43,210 nt of DNA, from assembly GCA_943356445.1 (NCBI GenBank), contig CALREZ010000008.1:1-43210 (forward strand). The letters run 5' to 3'. The translations under genes and the position numbers were made by a program. Shown here one piece after another: positions 15,110 to 22,233 of this stretch. This DNA is from Candidatus Nomurabacteria bacterium. GTDB lineage: Bacteria; Patescibacteriota; Minisyncoccia; Phycocordibacterales; CAIJYI01. The notes beneath the pieces were generated by a model. The model was not told where the DNA came from. It made no database searches and saw only the letters and a list, made by a program, of their open reading frames with translations. How positions within the stretch are numbered: the stretch's first letter is position 1; the number at the start of each line of letters is the position of its first letter.

Positions 15110-16252
15110 TTAAAAACTCAGTTTTTTGAGCTCATCCAAACTTTCTTTCAACACCTCTGCGTCCACATTTTTACAAACAAAATAGCCGTTCTTCTTCAAC
15201 AAGACAAATGAATAAGTATCTCCTGAGTTAATTTTATCAAATTTGAGTTTCTCAAGCGCGTCGTTGACGTCTATATGATTTTGAACTTCGTTGAGCATCT
15301 TAATCTCTTTCTCGAACAAACGAGCAACTTCCATAAAATGGTCAAATTCCGACTTTGATATTTTTTTAAGTTTATAAGAAATCAAGAACACAAGAATAAG
15401 CCCGTAAAAGACTGCCGGGCCATGAGGTATTTCTGTTTTAGATTCTATATAATTTGCAAACGTATGACCAAGACTCAGTGCCTTATGCAAACCCTTAGTA
15501 TCATCATAATCATTTTGAGTATATTTTTTCTTTGCTTCCAAAGAAAACTTTATTAATTCGGCTAGGTTTTTTTCTGAATTTAATTCATTCCCGTTTAAGT
15601 ACTCTGATATTTTATATTCCATTCCTAAGTTGTTCTCAAGTAATGAATGTTTCCAAATTTCAACTAGCCCAAAAACAATACCTCTTCTGTTGGAAGTTTC
15701 CAGCAAAGACATGTCGCAAAATGTAAATCGCGGAGAATAAAATGAGCCAAGCAAATTTTTCTTTCCATTATTATTTATCGCGACTTTTCCCATAACAGCA
15801 TCAGACATACTCATGAGGGTTGTTGGAATCTGAACAAAATCTATACCCCTCATATAAATAGACGAGGTAAAACCAACGACATCACCAACGTATCCTCCGC
15901 CAATAGCGAGCAAACAACTTTTTCTGTTAATCCCTAATTTGGATAATTGGTTTAGTATATTATCGCAGTATACAAAATTCTTATTTGCTTCCTTAGACTC
16001 AACGGGGATAACTCCTGCTATTTTTAATTTATCAAAAATAGCGTCTAGATAATCTTTTCTCTGCTCGTACAGATTAGAGTCAACAACCGCAACGATTTTA
16101 TCGTATTTAGCCGAAGAGATTTTTTCTACAACAAGATCAGGAACTCCAGTACCGATATAAAGGTGTTGCTCGATATACGGAAAACAAACCTTGATATGGC
16201 GTATGTTCTTTTGAAATAGCATGTAAAAATGTTCTTTTATTCTCCTTTTCAT
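15110..16252 (-). CDS. 3-dehydroquinate-synthase-like sugar-phosphate cyclase, 380 aa
   Basis: The NAD-binding GGGYVGDVVGF (118-128), RGIDFVQIPTTL, KKNLLGSFYSP, the metal ligands Glu198 (LVEIWKH), His263 (SLGHTFAN) and His277 (PHGPAV) identify the DHQS superfamily. The active-site loop reads MSDAVMGKVAIN where true DHQ synthases have VDSSVGGKTAVN, one residue shorter and with different side chains. This points to another member of the superfamily, such as a cyclitol or aminocyclitol synthase acting on a hexose- or heptulose-phosphate. No other shikimate gene is near. It lies in a mobile element next to kinase, nucleotidyltransferase and NUDIX genes. A TATTAT box 6 nt before ATG suggests a leaderless transcript. 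Confidence 0.85.
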   Translation of the reverse strand: MKRRIKEHFYMLFQKNIRHIKVCFPYIEQHLYIGTGVPDLVVEKISSAKYDKIVAVVDSNLYEQRKDYLDAIFDKLKIAGVIPVESKEANKNFVYCDNILNQLSKLGINRKSCLLAIGGGYVGDVVGFTSSIYMRGIDFVQIPTTLMSMSDAVMGKVAINNNGKKNLLGSFYSPRFTFCDMSLLETSNRRGIVFGLVEIWKHSLLENNLGMEYKISEYLNGNELNSEKNLAELIKFSLEAKKKYTQNDYDDTKGLHKALSLGHTFANYIESKTEIPHGPAVFYGLILVFLISYKLKKISKSEFDHFMEVARLFEKEIKMLNEVQNHIDVNDALEKLKFDKINSGDTYSFVLLKKNGYFVCKNVDAEVLKESLDELKKLSF

Positions 16253-16356
16253 AAATGAATAATACCGTATAAATTATATTTTGTTAACTTGGTTATTTTT
16301 TACCAACTCCACGGGGTCTGGACTCCCTAGAGCCATTCTGTCATTGATTGTATTGT

Positions 16357-17640
16357 ATGGAAAAACAACAAATTCAAGAGGAATTGCGGTACTGCCTCTA
16401 TGCGAGAAAAAGTACAGAAGCGGAGGACAAACAGGCTCTTTCTATAGAGTCTCAAGTCAAAGAAATGCAGGTGCTCGCCGAACGGGAGCGCCTGCACATC
16501 GTGGAGATAAAGCGTGAGGCGCATTCATCCAAAGAGGTTGGACAAAGACCTGTGTATAATGAGATGCTGAACGAGATTAGATTGAAGAAATTCAATGCGA
16601 TACTAACGTGGGCACCCGATCGCTTGAGCCGAAACGCGGGCGACCTCGGTTCGGTGGTGGATTTGATGGATCAGGGATTACTCCATGAAATACGGACGTA
16701 CGGACAAAAATTCACGAATAACCCGAATGAAAAATTTCTGCTGATGATTCTCGGGAGTCAGGCAAAACTTGAGAACGACAACAAGGCGGTGAATGTAAAG
16801 CGCGGGTTGAGAACTCGATGCGAAATGGGTTTGAGACCTGGCGTTGCACCGACCGGATATTTGAATGAAAAACACGTTGATAAAAAATGCCAATGTAGAA
16901 TTGACCCGAAACGCGCACCGGTCATCAAGCAAATGTTTGAGAAAGTCGCCTACGACCAATGGAGCGGTCGGAAAATATATCGCTGGCTGTGCGAAACGGA
17001 TTTCAAAACTCATCGAGGAAAACCTCTGGTACTCGCGAATATCTACATCATTTTGAGAAATCCTTTCTACTATGGCGAATTTGAATACCCGATCAAAAGC
17101 GGAAACTGGTATACCGGCAAACATACGCCGATAATTGATAAAGAATTATTCAACAAAGCTCAGACTACCTTGAATGAAAAATTTATTCCAAAAACAGAAA
17201 GCAAAGAGTTTGCTTTCACAAGGTTGCTCCAGTGCGGATACTGCGGTTCAGGAATATCCGCTGATGAAAAATTCAAGAAGCTGAAAGACGGCGGAGTAAA
17301 TCGGCACGTGTACTATTTCTGCACAAAAGCCAGAAACATAGATTGTAAAAATGAGTACATAAACGAACCGAGCTTGATTGAGGAACTAATCGGGCTGATG
17401 GACAAAGTAGACCTCGATGAACTCGGAATACGAACGAGAATTGAAGACGAGATAAAACGATTCAATAAATTCAGATCAGGTGTGCTCGGACACAAACAGG
17501 ATAAAATTGAAATTGATGTAGACGTTAGAAATTACACAAAATATTTACTAAGAGAAGGCACTCTTGTAGAAAAACGTGAATTGCTTGGTTGTCTGCAAAG
17601 CAAGCTATTTTTGAAAGACAAAAAGATAACACTTAAATAG
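16357..17640 (+). CDS. large serine recombinase/integrase, 427 aa
   Basis: The resolvase domain starts RYCLYARKSTEAEDKQALSI with nucleophile Ser19, followed by WAPDRLSRNAGD. A PF07508-type recombinase domain (about 150-260, RNPFYYGEFEYPIKSG) and a zinc ribbon (CGYCG ... CTKARNIDC, about 285-325) follow, then a coiled-coil tail. At 427 aa it is short for a large serine recombinase. ATG 16357 is preferred over the TTG at 16348 of the ORF track. It points toward the tRNA-Gln end of the island with its own terminator and is the likely integrase. Serine integrases usually leave only a 2-bp identical core and rarely use tRNA genes, so the 42-bp att repeat here is unexpected. Confidence 0.93.
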   Translation: MEKQQIQEELRYCLYARKSTEAEDKQALSIESQVKEMQVLAERERLHIVEIKREAHSSKEVGQRPVYNEMLNEIRLKKFNAILTWAPDRLSRNAGDLGSVVDLMDQGLLHEIRTYGQKFTNNPNEKFLLMILGSQAKLENDNKAVNVKRGLRTRCEMGLRPGVAPTGYLNEKHVDKKCQCRIDPKRAPVIKQMFEKVAYDQWSGRKIYRWLCETDFKTHRGKPLVLANIYIILRNPFYYGEFEYPIKSGNWYTGKHTPIIDKELFNKAQTTLNEKFIPKTESKEFAFTRLLQCGYCGSGISADEKFKKLKDGGVNRHVYYFCTKARNIDCKNEYINEPSLIEELIGLMDKVDLDELGIRTRIEDEIKRFNKFRSGVLGHKQDKIEIDVDVRNYTKYLLREGTLVEKRELLGCLQSKLFLKDKKITLK

Positions 17641-17669
17641 AAAAAACTGCCACGTCGGCAGTTTTTTCC
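17641..17669. terminator. terminator of the serine recombinase gene
   Basis: AAAAAACTGCC / GGCAGTTTTTT with an ACGTC loop, located between the convergent recombinase and TIGR02391 genes and able to work on both strands. Confidence 0.92.
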
Positions 17670-17676
17670 TTTGTGA

Positions 17677-18474
17677 TTATTTAGTAGTCTTATCGGCAAG
17701 CTTCGCTAGCAAACTAATATATGCGATAAATTCCAGAGCCATCTCGGGATCATCTTTGATAATTTTATGCGCTCGCGGATTTCGCAAGCCGGCGACCGCA
17801 CCGGAAAACATCATCATAAATCCTTTTTGCTCGTTTAACCCGGCTTCATCGGAAAGCGGGTTGAATTTCAAAATCGGATTTTTTGTACTGAACACATACT
17901 CCATAAGAGCAGTACCATCTTTGTCATCGATTCCGCTATTCATGCGCACCAATGCGTTTAATGCTTTTACTGCATCTTCCACTGCATTAGAGTAATGTCC
18001 ATCACGAAACAGCGCACCTGAAGCGCGTTCTATTGCAGGATGTAATTCAAGCCCTTCATAGGCTTTAAGTGTTTTCCCTGTCGATGTCCTTCCAGCATCC
18101 CCGAGTTCTTCCAAAAAACCCTTTTTAATGGATTCAAGGTTAGCCTTTGATGCGGCGATTCCATTACGAAGACCTTCACGGACTTCATGGATTGGGGTCT
18201 CGTACATCATATTCATCGAGGCTGTATCTAAGCGAGTTACACCCCAGCGATACCGGTCATATTCGACCGTACCCGACCCAAATATAGAAACAAGAAGCGC
18301 GTCAAGTTCTTTTTCTAACGCATCAATTTTTGGATCCCGCCGATTCTCAATTAAATCGACGTTAAAGTTGTTAAGGTCAGAAATTCTTCTCTCTATTTTT
18401 GGGAGAGCTAATTCCATCTGTTGAAGAGATAAATTCGCGGATATTGGGGTATGAGGTTTTGCTTTTCCTGGCAT
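17677..18474 (-). CDS. TIGR02391 (Ymh-type) protein with HEPN-like RX4H motif, 265 aa
   Basis: The C-terminal 130 residues match the TIGR02391 pattern: LHPAIERASGALFRDGHYSNAVEDAVKAL, then the DGTALM, FSTKNPIL and LNEQKGFMMMFSGA segments, and finally GLRNPRAHK. RNPRAH (231-236) is an RX4H motif as in HEPN-type ribonucleases of abortive infection and toxin systems. The N-terminal half is a charged helical region. The ORF-track start is a GTG (18501) inside the att repeat; ATG 18474 is preferred. The gene is the last one before the right end of the element, a place where cargo defence genes often lie. No antitoxin gene is seen beside it. Confidence 0.8.
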   Translation of the reverse strand: MPGKAKPHTPISANLSLQQMELALPKIERRISDLNNFNVDLIENRRDPKIDALEKELDALLVSIFGSGTVEYDRYRWGVTRLDTASMNMMYETPIHEVREGLRNGIAASKANLESIKKGFLEELGDAGRTSTGKTLKAYEGLELHPAIERASGALFRDGHYSNAVEDAVKALNALVRMNSGIDDKDGTALMEYVFSTKNPILKFNPLSDEAGLNEQKGFMMMFSGAVAGLRNPRAHKIIKDDPEMALEFIAYISLLAKLADKTTK

Positions 18475-18489
18475 AAAAATATGATGACG

Positions 18490-18533
18490 CGTCTCGGTCA
18501 CCTGACTTAGTATATGACTGCTGCGGGACTTGG
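18490..18533 (+). repeat. right attachment-site-like repeat (attR candidate)
   Basis: The counterpart of 459-500. It runs from GTCACCTGACTTAGTATATG into GCTGCGGGACTTGG, which is the 3' end of tRNA-Gln (the tRNA is on the minus strand). The tRNA stays intact at this end. Confidence 0.8.
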
Positions 18534-18590
18534 ATTCGAACCAAGATGACGACTTTCAGAGAGTCGCATCCTACCATTAGATGATCCCGC
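18522..18590 (-). tRNA. tRNA-Gln (anticodon CUG)
   Basis: The acceptor stem GCGGGAT pairs with GTCCCGC (a closing T-G pair), the anticodon loop is CTCTGAA with CUG at 34-36 on a CGACT/AGTCG stem, and the T arm is CTTGG-TTCGAAT-CCAAG. CCA is not encoded. The D arm is short. It is the integration target of the element to its left. Confidence 0.9.
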
Positions 18591-18635
18591 AATGTGTTTT
18601 GATGATGTAAATCTAACTTTTTCTCGGCGAATTGT

Positions 18636-18881
18636 CTACTTTTTCCAACGGGGAGCGAAACGCATCATCCAGGTGAAAAATTTCGCTTTGTATTTGTTCA
18701 TTCCTTTCGCGACCATTTCTTGATACGAACGGTTCTGAAACTCTTTCAGGTCAGTACCTCCGTAGACAAGTTTTCCGTCTTTACAGCAATAACTGCAGTA
18801 CTTTTCCGACCCGCTTGTTCCGGGGTCTTTAGAAAGGGGCAAAAGGCAGCTTTCGCAATTTTTACGGTTTTTGTTCTCCAT
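18636..18881 (-). CDS. small zinc-ribbon protein, 81 aa
   Basis: It begins MENKNRKNCESCLLPL and has two Cys pairs (CESC and YCSYC) in the arrangement of the putative zinc-ribbon family PF12674, followed by FQNRSYQEMVAKGMNKYKA and an aromatic end. The ORF track starts upstream at 18938; ATG 18881 fits the family start. It is a probable metal-binding protein of unknown role, common in prokaryotes. It is divergent from glnA. Confidence 0.75.
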   Translation of the reverse strand: MENKNRKNCESCLLPLSKDPGTSGSEKYCSYCCKDGKLVYGGTDLKEFQNRSYQEMVAKGMNKYKAKFFTWMMRFAPRWKK

Positions 18882-18980
18882 AATGTCATTAGAATAACAG
18901 ATTTTTGGGAAATTTCCAAGGGGAGGGTTGGGTGACAAGATTCAAGCAAAAACAGAGTTTGTTATGTTATGCAAACGTTT

Positions 18981-19005
18981 CGGTTCGGGGCACAACCCCG
19001 AACCG
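18981..19005. repeat. perfect 10-bp hairpin
   Basis: CGGTTCGGGG-CACAA-CCCCGAACCG lies between the zinc-ribbon gene and glnA. It is not followed by T's on either strand, so it is not an obvious terminator. It could be a regulatory RNA structure or a protein site in the glnA upstream region. Confidence 0.6.
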
Positions 19006-19027
19006 GCTACAAAAAAAAGACTTCCTC

Positions 19028-19036
19028 TGTGGATAA
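19028..19036 (+). promoter_or_regulatory. TGTGGATAA box
   Basis: The third of the four identical boxes, 78 bp before the glnA start, which is the same distance as in front of the LexA-methyltransferase gene. Confidence 0.4.
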
Positions 19037-19113
19037 GTTATTTGATGTTTATAATAAATAGGAATATATTTATAGTAAATTACTAACATTTTAGTATAAG
19101 TATCTCTAAAAAT

Positions 19114-20565
19114 ATGACAAAAGAACCTATTGTTGCCCTCACCGGGCTTAAAAACTTCCTTGAGATTCCTTACGATGTCTTGGAAGAGATGAACCTCAAA
19201 GCTTCCGAAAGGGCGGGTACGGAAAGTCACGCGGTTCTTGAAAAAGAATATCGCGGTTATCTCGCCAAAGAAAAACGCATCAAAGCGGTTACGCTTTGTT
19301 TCTCGGATATTGAAGGGCGATTTCATATGCTGGATTATGACAAGCATTACTTTTTGGATTCGGCCGACAACCTTACCTTTGACGGTTCTTCTATCCGAGG
19401 TTTTTCCGTTCAGCAAGAGTCCGACCTCCGTCTCGGCGTTGACTGGTCAAGCATCCTCTGGCTTCCCTCCGATGTTTTCGGGCCCGGAAAAGTCATCTTT
19501 TTCGCGAATGTTTTAAACCGAGACAAGACTCCGTATGATTCAGATTTCAGAGGACAACTCATAGCATTCAGTCAGGAACTAAAAAAGAAACAAGGTCTTA
19601 CTGCCTACATAGCAGCGGAAGTAGAAGGGTTTCTCGTTGACGGAATAAACGCCGAACAGAATTTTCAAGAGGAAGAAGGTTTCAAACTTATCTCAACCGG
19701 CGGATATTTTCACTCTCTCCCTTTAGACCGTTTGAAGATTTTTATTGACGCCGCTGCTGAAGCGCAGAGAGCGATGGGATTCAGAAATGAAAAAGACCAC
19801 CCCGAGGTGGCGCCGTCTCAATTTGAACTCGCCTTCTCATATGCAGATGCGGTTAAAGCCTGCGATAGAATCCAGCTCTACAAATTGGTTTGCCGGCAGA
19901 TCGCGGCAAACCAAGGAATGACCGCGACTTTCCTTCCGAAACCGGTGGCGAATATCAACGGATCGGGAATGCATATCAATCTCTCGTTCACGAAAGGAGG
20001 AAAAAATGTCTTTTATAAAAAAGACGGGGATGACGGACTTTCTCCCCTTGCATGGGATTCCATTTCAAAACTTTTGAATCACGCGCCGGAACTTTCTCTC
20101 CTTCTGAATGCGAGCGTCAACGCCTACCGCCGTTTAGACCCGCACTTTGAAGCTCCGAATCAAATTAAAGTTTCTTCCATTGACCGAAGTTCCATGATCA
20201 GAATTCCGGCGGGAAATGAAAAATCCGCCCGCATTGAAATACGTTCCGTCGCTCCTGACGCCAACCCGTACATTACCGTCTACGCCATTCTCAAAACAGC
20301 AACGGAAGGAGAGCCGCTTTTGAAAGACGAAAGCAAACGCGACCGACTTCGCTATTTGCCGGGAAACATAAACGACGCTATCAAACTTTTCAAAGGCAGC
20401 GACTTCCTGAAAAAAACGCTCGGAGAAATATCTCACGAAAAGTTTATTTCTTACAAACAGGAAACCGCCGACAGAAGTCCGAAAGACCTTGGCTCAATCG
20501 TCAAAAAAAGCGAGGTAATCTATCACCACGAGATTACGAACCAGATGCTGTGGAATAAGTTTTAA
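19114..20565 (+). CDS. glnA: glutamine synthetase (type I-like), 483 aa
   Basis: Joins ammonia and glutamate with ATP to give glutamine. Visible motifs are FDGSSIRGF, AEVEGFL (first metal site), EVAPSQFEL, NINGSGMHINLSF, NAYRRLDPHFEAP and ARIEIRSVAPDANPY. The metal-ligand His of SGMH is present, but the second His of the usual GMHxH is Asn here. No adenylylation Tyr loop like that of E. coli is apparent. An N-terminal extension of about 50 residues precedes the beta-grasp domain. It is monocistronic and followed by a REP-like hairpin and a terminator. A TATAAG box and a TGTGGATAA box lie upstream. In a reduced genome this enzyme may serve peptidoglycan or CTP synthesis (pyrG nearby uses glutamine). 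Confidence 0.93.
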   Translation: MTKEPIVALTGLKNFLEIPYDVLEEMNLKASERAGTESHAVLEKEYRGYLAKEKRIKAVTLCFSDIEGRFHMLDYDKHYFLDSADNLTFDGSSIRGFSVQQESDLRLGVDWSSILWLPSDVFGPGKVIFFANVLNRDKTPYDSDFRGQLIAFSQELKKKQGLTAYIAAEVEGFLVDGINAEQNFQEEEGFKLISTGGYFHSLPLDRLKIFIDAAAEAQRAMGFRNEKDHPEVAPSQFELAFSYADAVKACDRIQLYKLVCRQIAANQGMTATFLPKPVANINGSGMHINLSFTKGGKNVFYKKDGDDGLSPLAWDSISKLLNHAPELSLLLNASVNAYRRLDPHFEAPNQIKVSSIDRSSMIRIPAGNEKSARIEIRSVAPDANPYITVYAILKTATEGEPLLKDESKRDRLRYLPGNINDAIKLFKGSDFLKKTLGEISHEKFISYKQETADRSPKDLGSIVKKSEVIYHHEITNQMLWNKF

Positions 20566-20586
20566 AAAAACAGAGTGAAATAGCCC

Positions 20587-20648
20587 CAAGGACAGTCCTT
20601 CCTCCGTCACTTCGCTTCGCTGCGTTCCTCCTTTAAGGACTGCCCTTG
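20587..20648. repeat. REP-like hairpin, copy 1
   Basis: Arms CAAGGACAGTCCTT and AAGGACTGCCCTTG with one mismatch enclose a loop whose sequence (ACTTCGCTTCGCTGCGTTCC) recurs at 22159-22178. The flanking arms differ between copies while the loop is conserved, as in small dispersed palindromic elements. Confidence 0.75.
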
Positions 20649-20654
20649 CAATAC

Positions 20655-20680
20655 AAAAATGCCCAACGGGGGCATTTTTT
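20655..20680 (+). terminator. terminator of glnA
   Basis: AAAAATGCCC-AACG-GGGGCATTTTTT, directly after the REP-like hairpin and before the convergent 85-aa gene. Confidence 0.9.
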
Positions 20681-20684
20681 AGTT

Positions 20685-20942
20685 TTATTCGGTTTCTACG
20701 GGAACCTCCTTGCTGAAATCGTAGGAAGGGAGCCAGTCCATGAGGCGTTTGCGGTGTTTGTCTATAGACCACTTTTTGCCTTCGGCGAAGAGGCCCGGAT
20801 AGGCTTTTCTAAAGGCTTCCAAAGACTCTCTCGTCGCATGGGGATAACTCGGGGGGATGTTCTTATTGTAGTACTCCATGAAGACAGAAATAGTCGTAAA
20901 AGTCTCGTTAAATTCGGCATTTATGTTCCTTTTCCCTTTCAT
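20685..20942 (-). CDS. hypothetical protein, 85 aa
   Basis: I do not recognise the family. Starting at ATG 20942 (MKGKRNINAEFNETF), it is a compact soluble-looking protein with segments VFMEYYNKNIPPSYPHAT and KKWSIDKHRKRLMDWLP. The longer ORF-track start is inside a hydrophobic lead that lacks a start context. It follows the amidoligase-like gene on the same strand (52-bp gap) and shares a terminator region with glnA. Confidence 0.6.
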   Translation of the reverse strand: MKGKRNINAEFNETFTTISVFMEYYNKNIPPSYPHATRESLEAFRKAYPGLFAEGKKWSIDKHRKRLMDWLPSYDFSKEVPVETE

Positions 20943-20994
20943 AACCCAACAATACCACAAATCTTATTTTTCCGCAAGTGTTTCCCTGAAACCT

Positions 20995-22098
20995 CTATTT
21001 TCTGTCCATTTCAATGATTTCTTTGATCTCCGCCCTGGTAGAAATGATCAATTGACGGATATCGTGAACAAATTTCGCCTCCCTCCCTGAAGGATCTGAC
21101 TCGGCTTTATCCAGCACTTTTGCCAGTCGTTTGAAGGACGAATTTTCATCCGGATTCTCGGTGTTAAGCGTCCAGAGTTCCGACGGACTCGTCAGCTCTT
21201 CCTCCTCAAAACGAGCCTCGCATTTTCCGGCGAATACCCGCCAAATTTTTGAGAGCTGTTTTCCTATCCAATCATCTTTCTTTTGTTCCTGATAAGCGCG
21301 CAAGGCTGAAGCGAGATAGTAAGCGCTGTGAAGATACCGATCCAAGCCAAAAAGGCTTCGGAGAACGAGAGTGCGGTGTTCCACTGCGGTGGTTGTTTCT
21401 CCCTCCATCGGCTGAGCGAGCCGATTCTTTCCTCTTTCGCGAATACCAGACGGCAAATCATGAGAAGTCCAGTTTGAATCCGGGTCGGTGTAAGGCGCCA
21501 TGAGTCTTTCTCCTGTCGTCGCCCAACCGGTTGCTTCAAGGACTCTCGCGAGGACATTCGCGCCGTCATCATTTTTAGAGGAAAACGAAATTCCGCCGAT
21601 GGTAACGTGGAGCGGGAATTTTTGATACTCCGGGTTGATAAGTCCCATGCCGATAAGCGCCTGCGCCTCTCGTGCAAGGGTCTCCGGATTATGCGCGGGT
21701 ATCTGCGCGAATTCCCAGAACTGATCTTCTCCGCGGGGAATACCGATCTTTTCAGTCTCCCGGTATTTTTCTTTCAACTCAAAAAGGTATTTTTTCTTTT
21801 GCCCGCGGTTCATTTCTTTGGTTTCTTCGCCGAGCACCGATTCCTCCGGCAATTCCACTTCAATCCCCATAGTTACCCCGTGCGGAGACGGATGTGATTC
21901 GCGGTATTCCAAAAGAGGCCGAAGCGGATTTCCGTTGTTTCCCGCCATCCAAAGGTCTTTGATTATCTGAAGCCGAGCAACCGCGTCAAGAATTTTCCCC
22001 GGATCTTGGTATTCTTTATAAAATTCCATGTCATCATACCTCTCTTGATGAGGGTCGCTTTCATTTCTTTGCGGTGAAAATTGTTCTCGTGGGTTCAT
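20995..22098 (-). CDS. hypothetical protein, possible glutamine-synthetase-fold amidoligase, 367 aa
   Basis: The segment GVTMGIEVELPEE recalls the first beta strand of amidoligase and glutamate-cysteine-ligase-like enzymes (GxExE). FPLHVTIGGIS (His in a strand) and AVEHRTLVLRS (E-x-R) follow at the expected order for the metal and ATP sites of the glutamine-synthetase fold. This is a weak, motif-level match. The protein has no signal peptide or membrane helix. It is between glnA and pyrG, on the pyrG strand, separated from pyrG by a long hairpin. An alternative is an unknown CPR-specific protein. Confidence 0.4.
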   Translation of the reverse strand: MNPREQFSPQRNESDPHQERYDDMEFYKEYQDPGKILDAVARLQIIKDLWMAGNNGNPLRPLLEYRESHPSPHGVTMGIEVELPEESVLGEETKEMNRGQKKKYLFELKEKYRETEKIGIPRGEDQFWEFAQIPAHNPETLAREAQALIGMGLINPEYQKFPLHVTIGGISFSSKNDDGANVLARVLEATGWATTGERLMAPYTDPDSNWTSHDLPSGIRERGKNRLAQPMEGETTTAVEHRTLVLRSLFGLDRYLHSAYYLASALRAYQEQKKDDWIGKQLSKIWRVFAGKCEARFEEEELTSPSELWTLNTENPDENSSFKRLAKVLDKAESDPSGREAKFVHDIRQLIISTRAEIKEIIEMDRK

Positions 22099-22124
22099 AG
22101 ATTTTTTTAATAATGTATTATGGC

Positions 22125-22213
22125 AAGAAACCGCTGCCCAAGGTCTCTCCTTTCCCCGTCACTTCGCTTCGCTGCGTTCCTCCTTAAGGAAAGACCTTCG
22201 TCCGCGGTTTCTT
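22125..22213. repeat. REP-like hairpin, copy 2
   Basis: A long stem: AAGAAACCGC/GCGGTTTCTT outside, AAGGTCT/AGACCTT inside, and the conserved loop ACTTCGCTTCGCTGCGTTCC shared with the copy at 20587. It lies behind pyrG and may also serve as its terminator on the minus strand. Confidence 0.8.
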
Positions 22214-22233
22214 CTCTTGAGAGAGAATGTATT

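Larger units (their letters stand above)
459..18533. mobile_element. about 18-kb integrative element inserted at tRNA-Gln(CUG)
   Basis: What is seen: a 42-44 bp direct repeat occurs at 459-500 and at 18490-18533. The right copy overlaps the 3' end of a tRNA-Gln gene, and a serine recombinase gene lies about 0.9 kb inside that end. The interval holds accessory genes only (Fic, RloC-like, restriction-modification, methyltransferases, nucleases, HEPN protein, a metabolic cassette), whereas core genes begin right after the tRNA. This is the layout of an integrative element that uses a tRNA 3' end as attB and leaves a duplicated end. No structural phage genes or conjugation genes are visible, so it is a genomic island or satellite rather than a full prophage. 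A third repeat copy at 1758-1786 suggests two modules joined in tandem. Confidence 0.75.
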
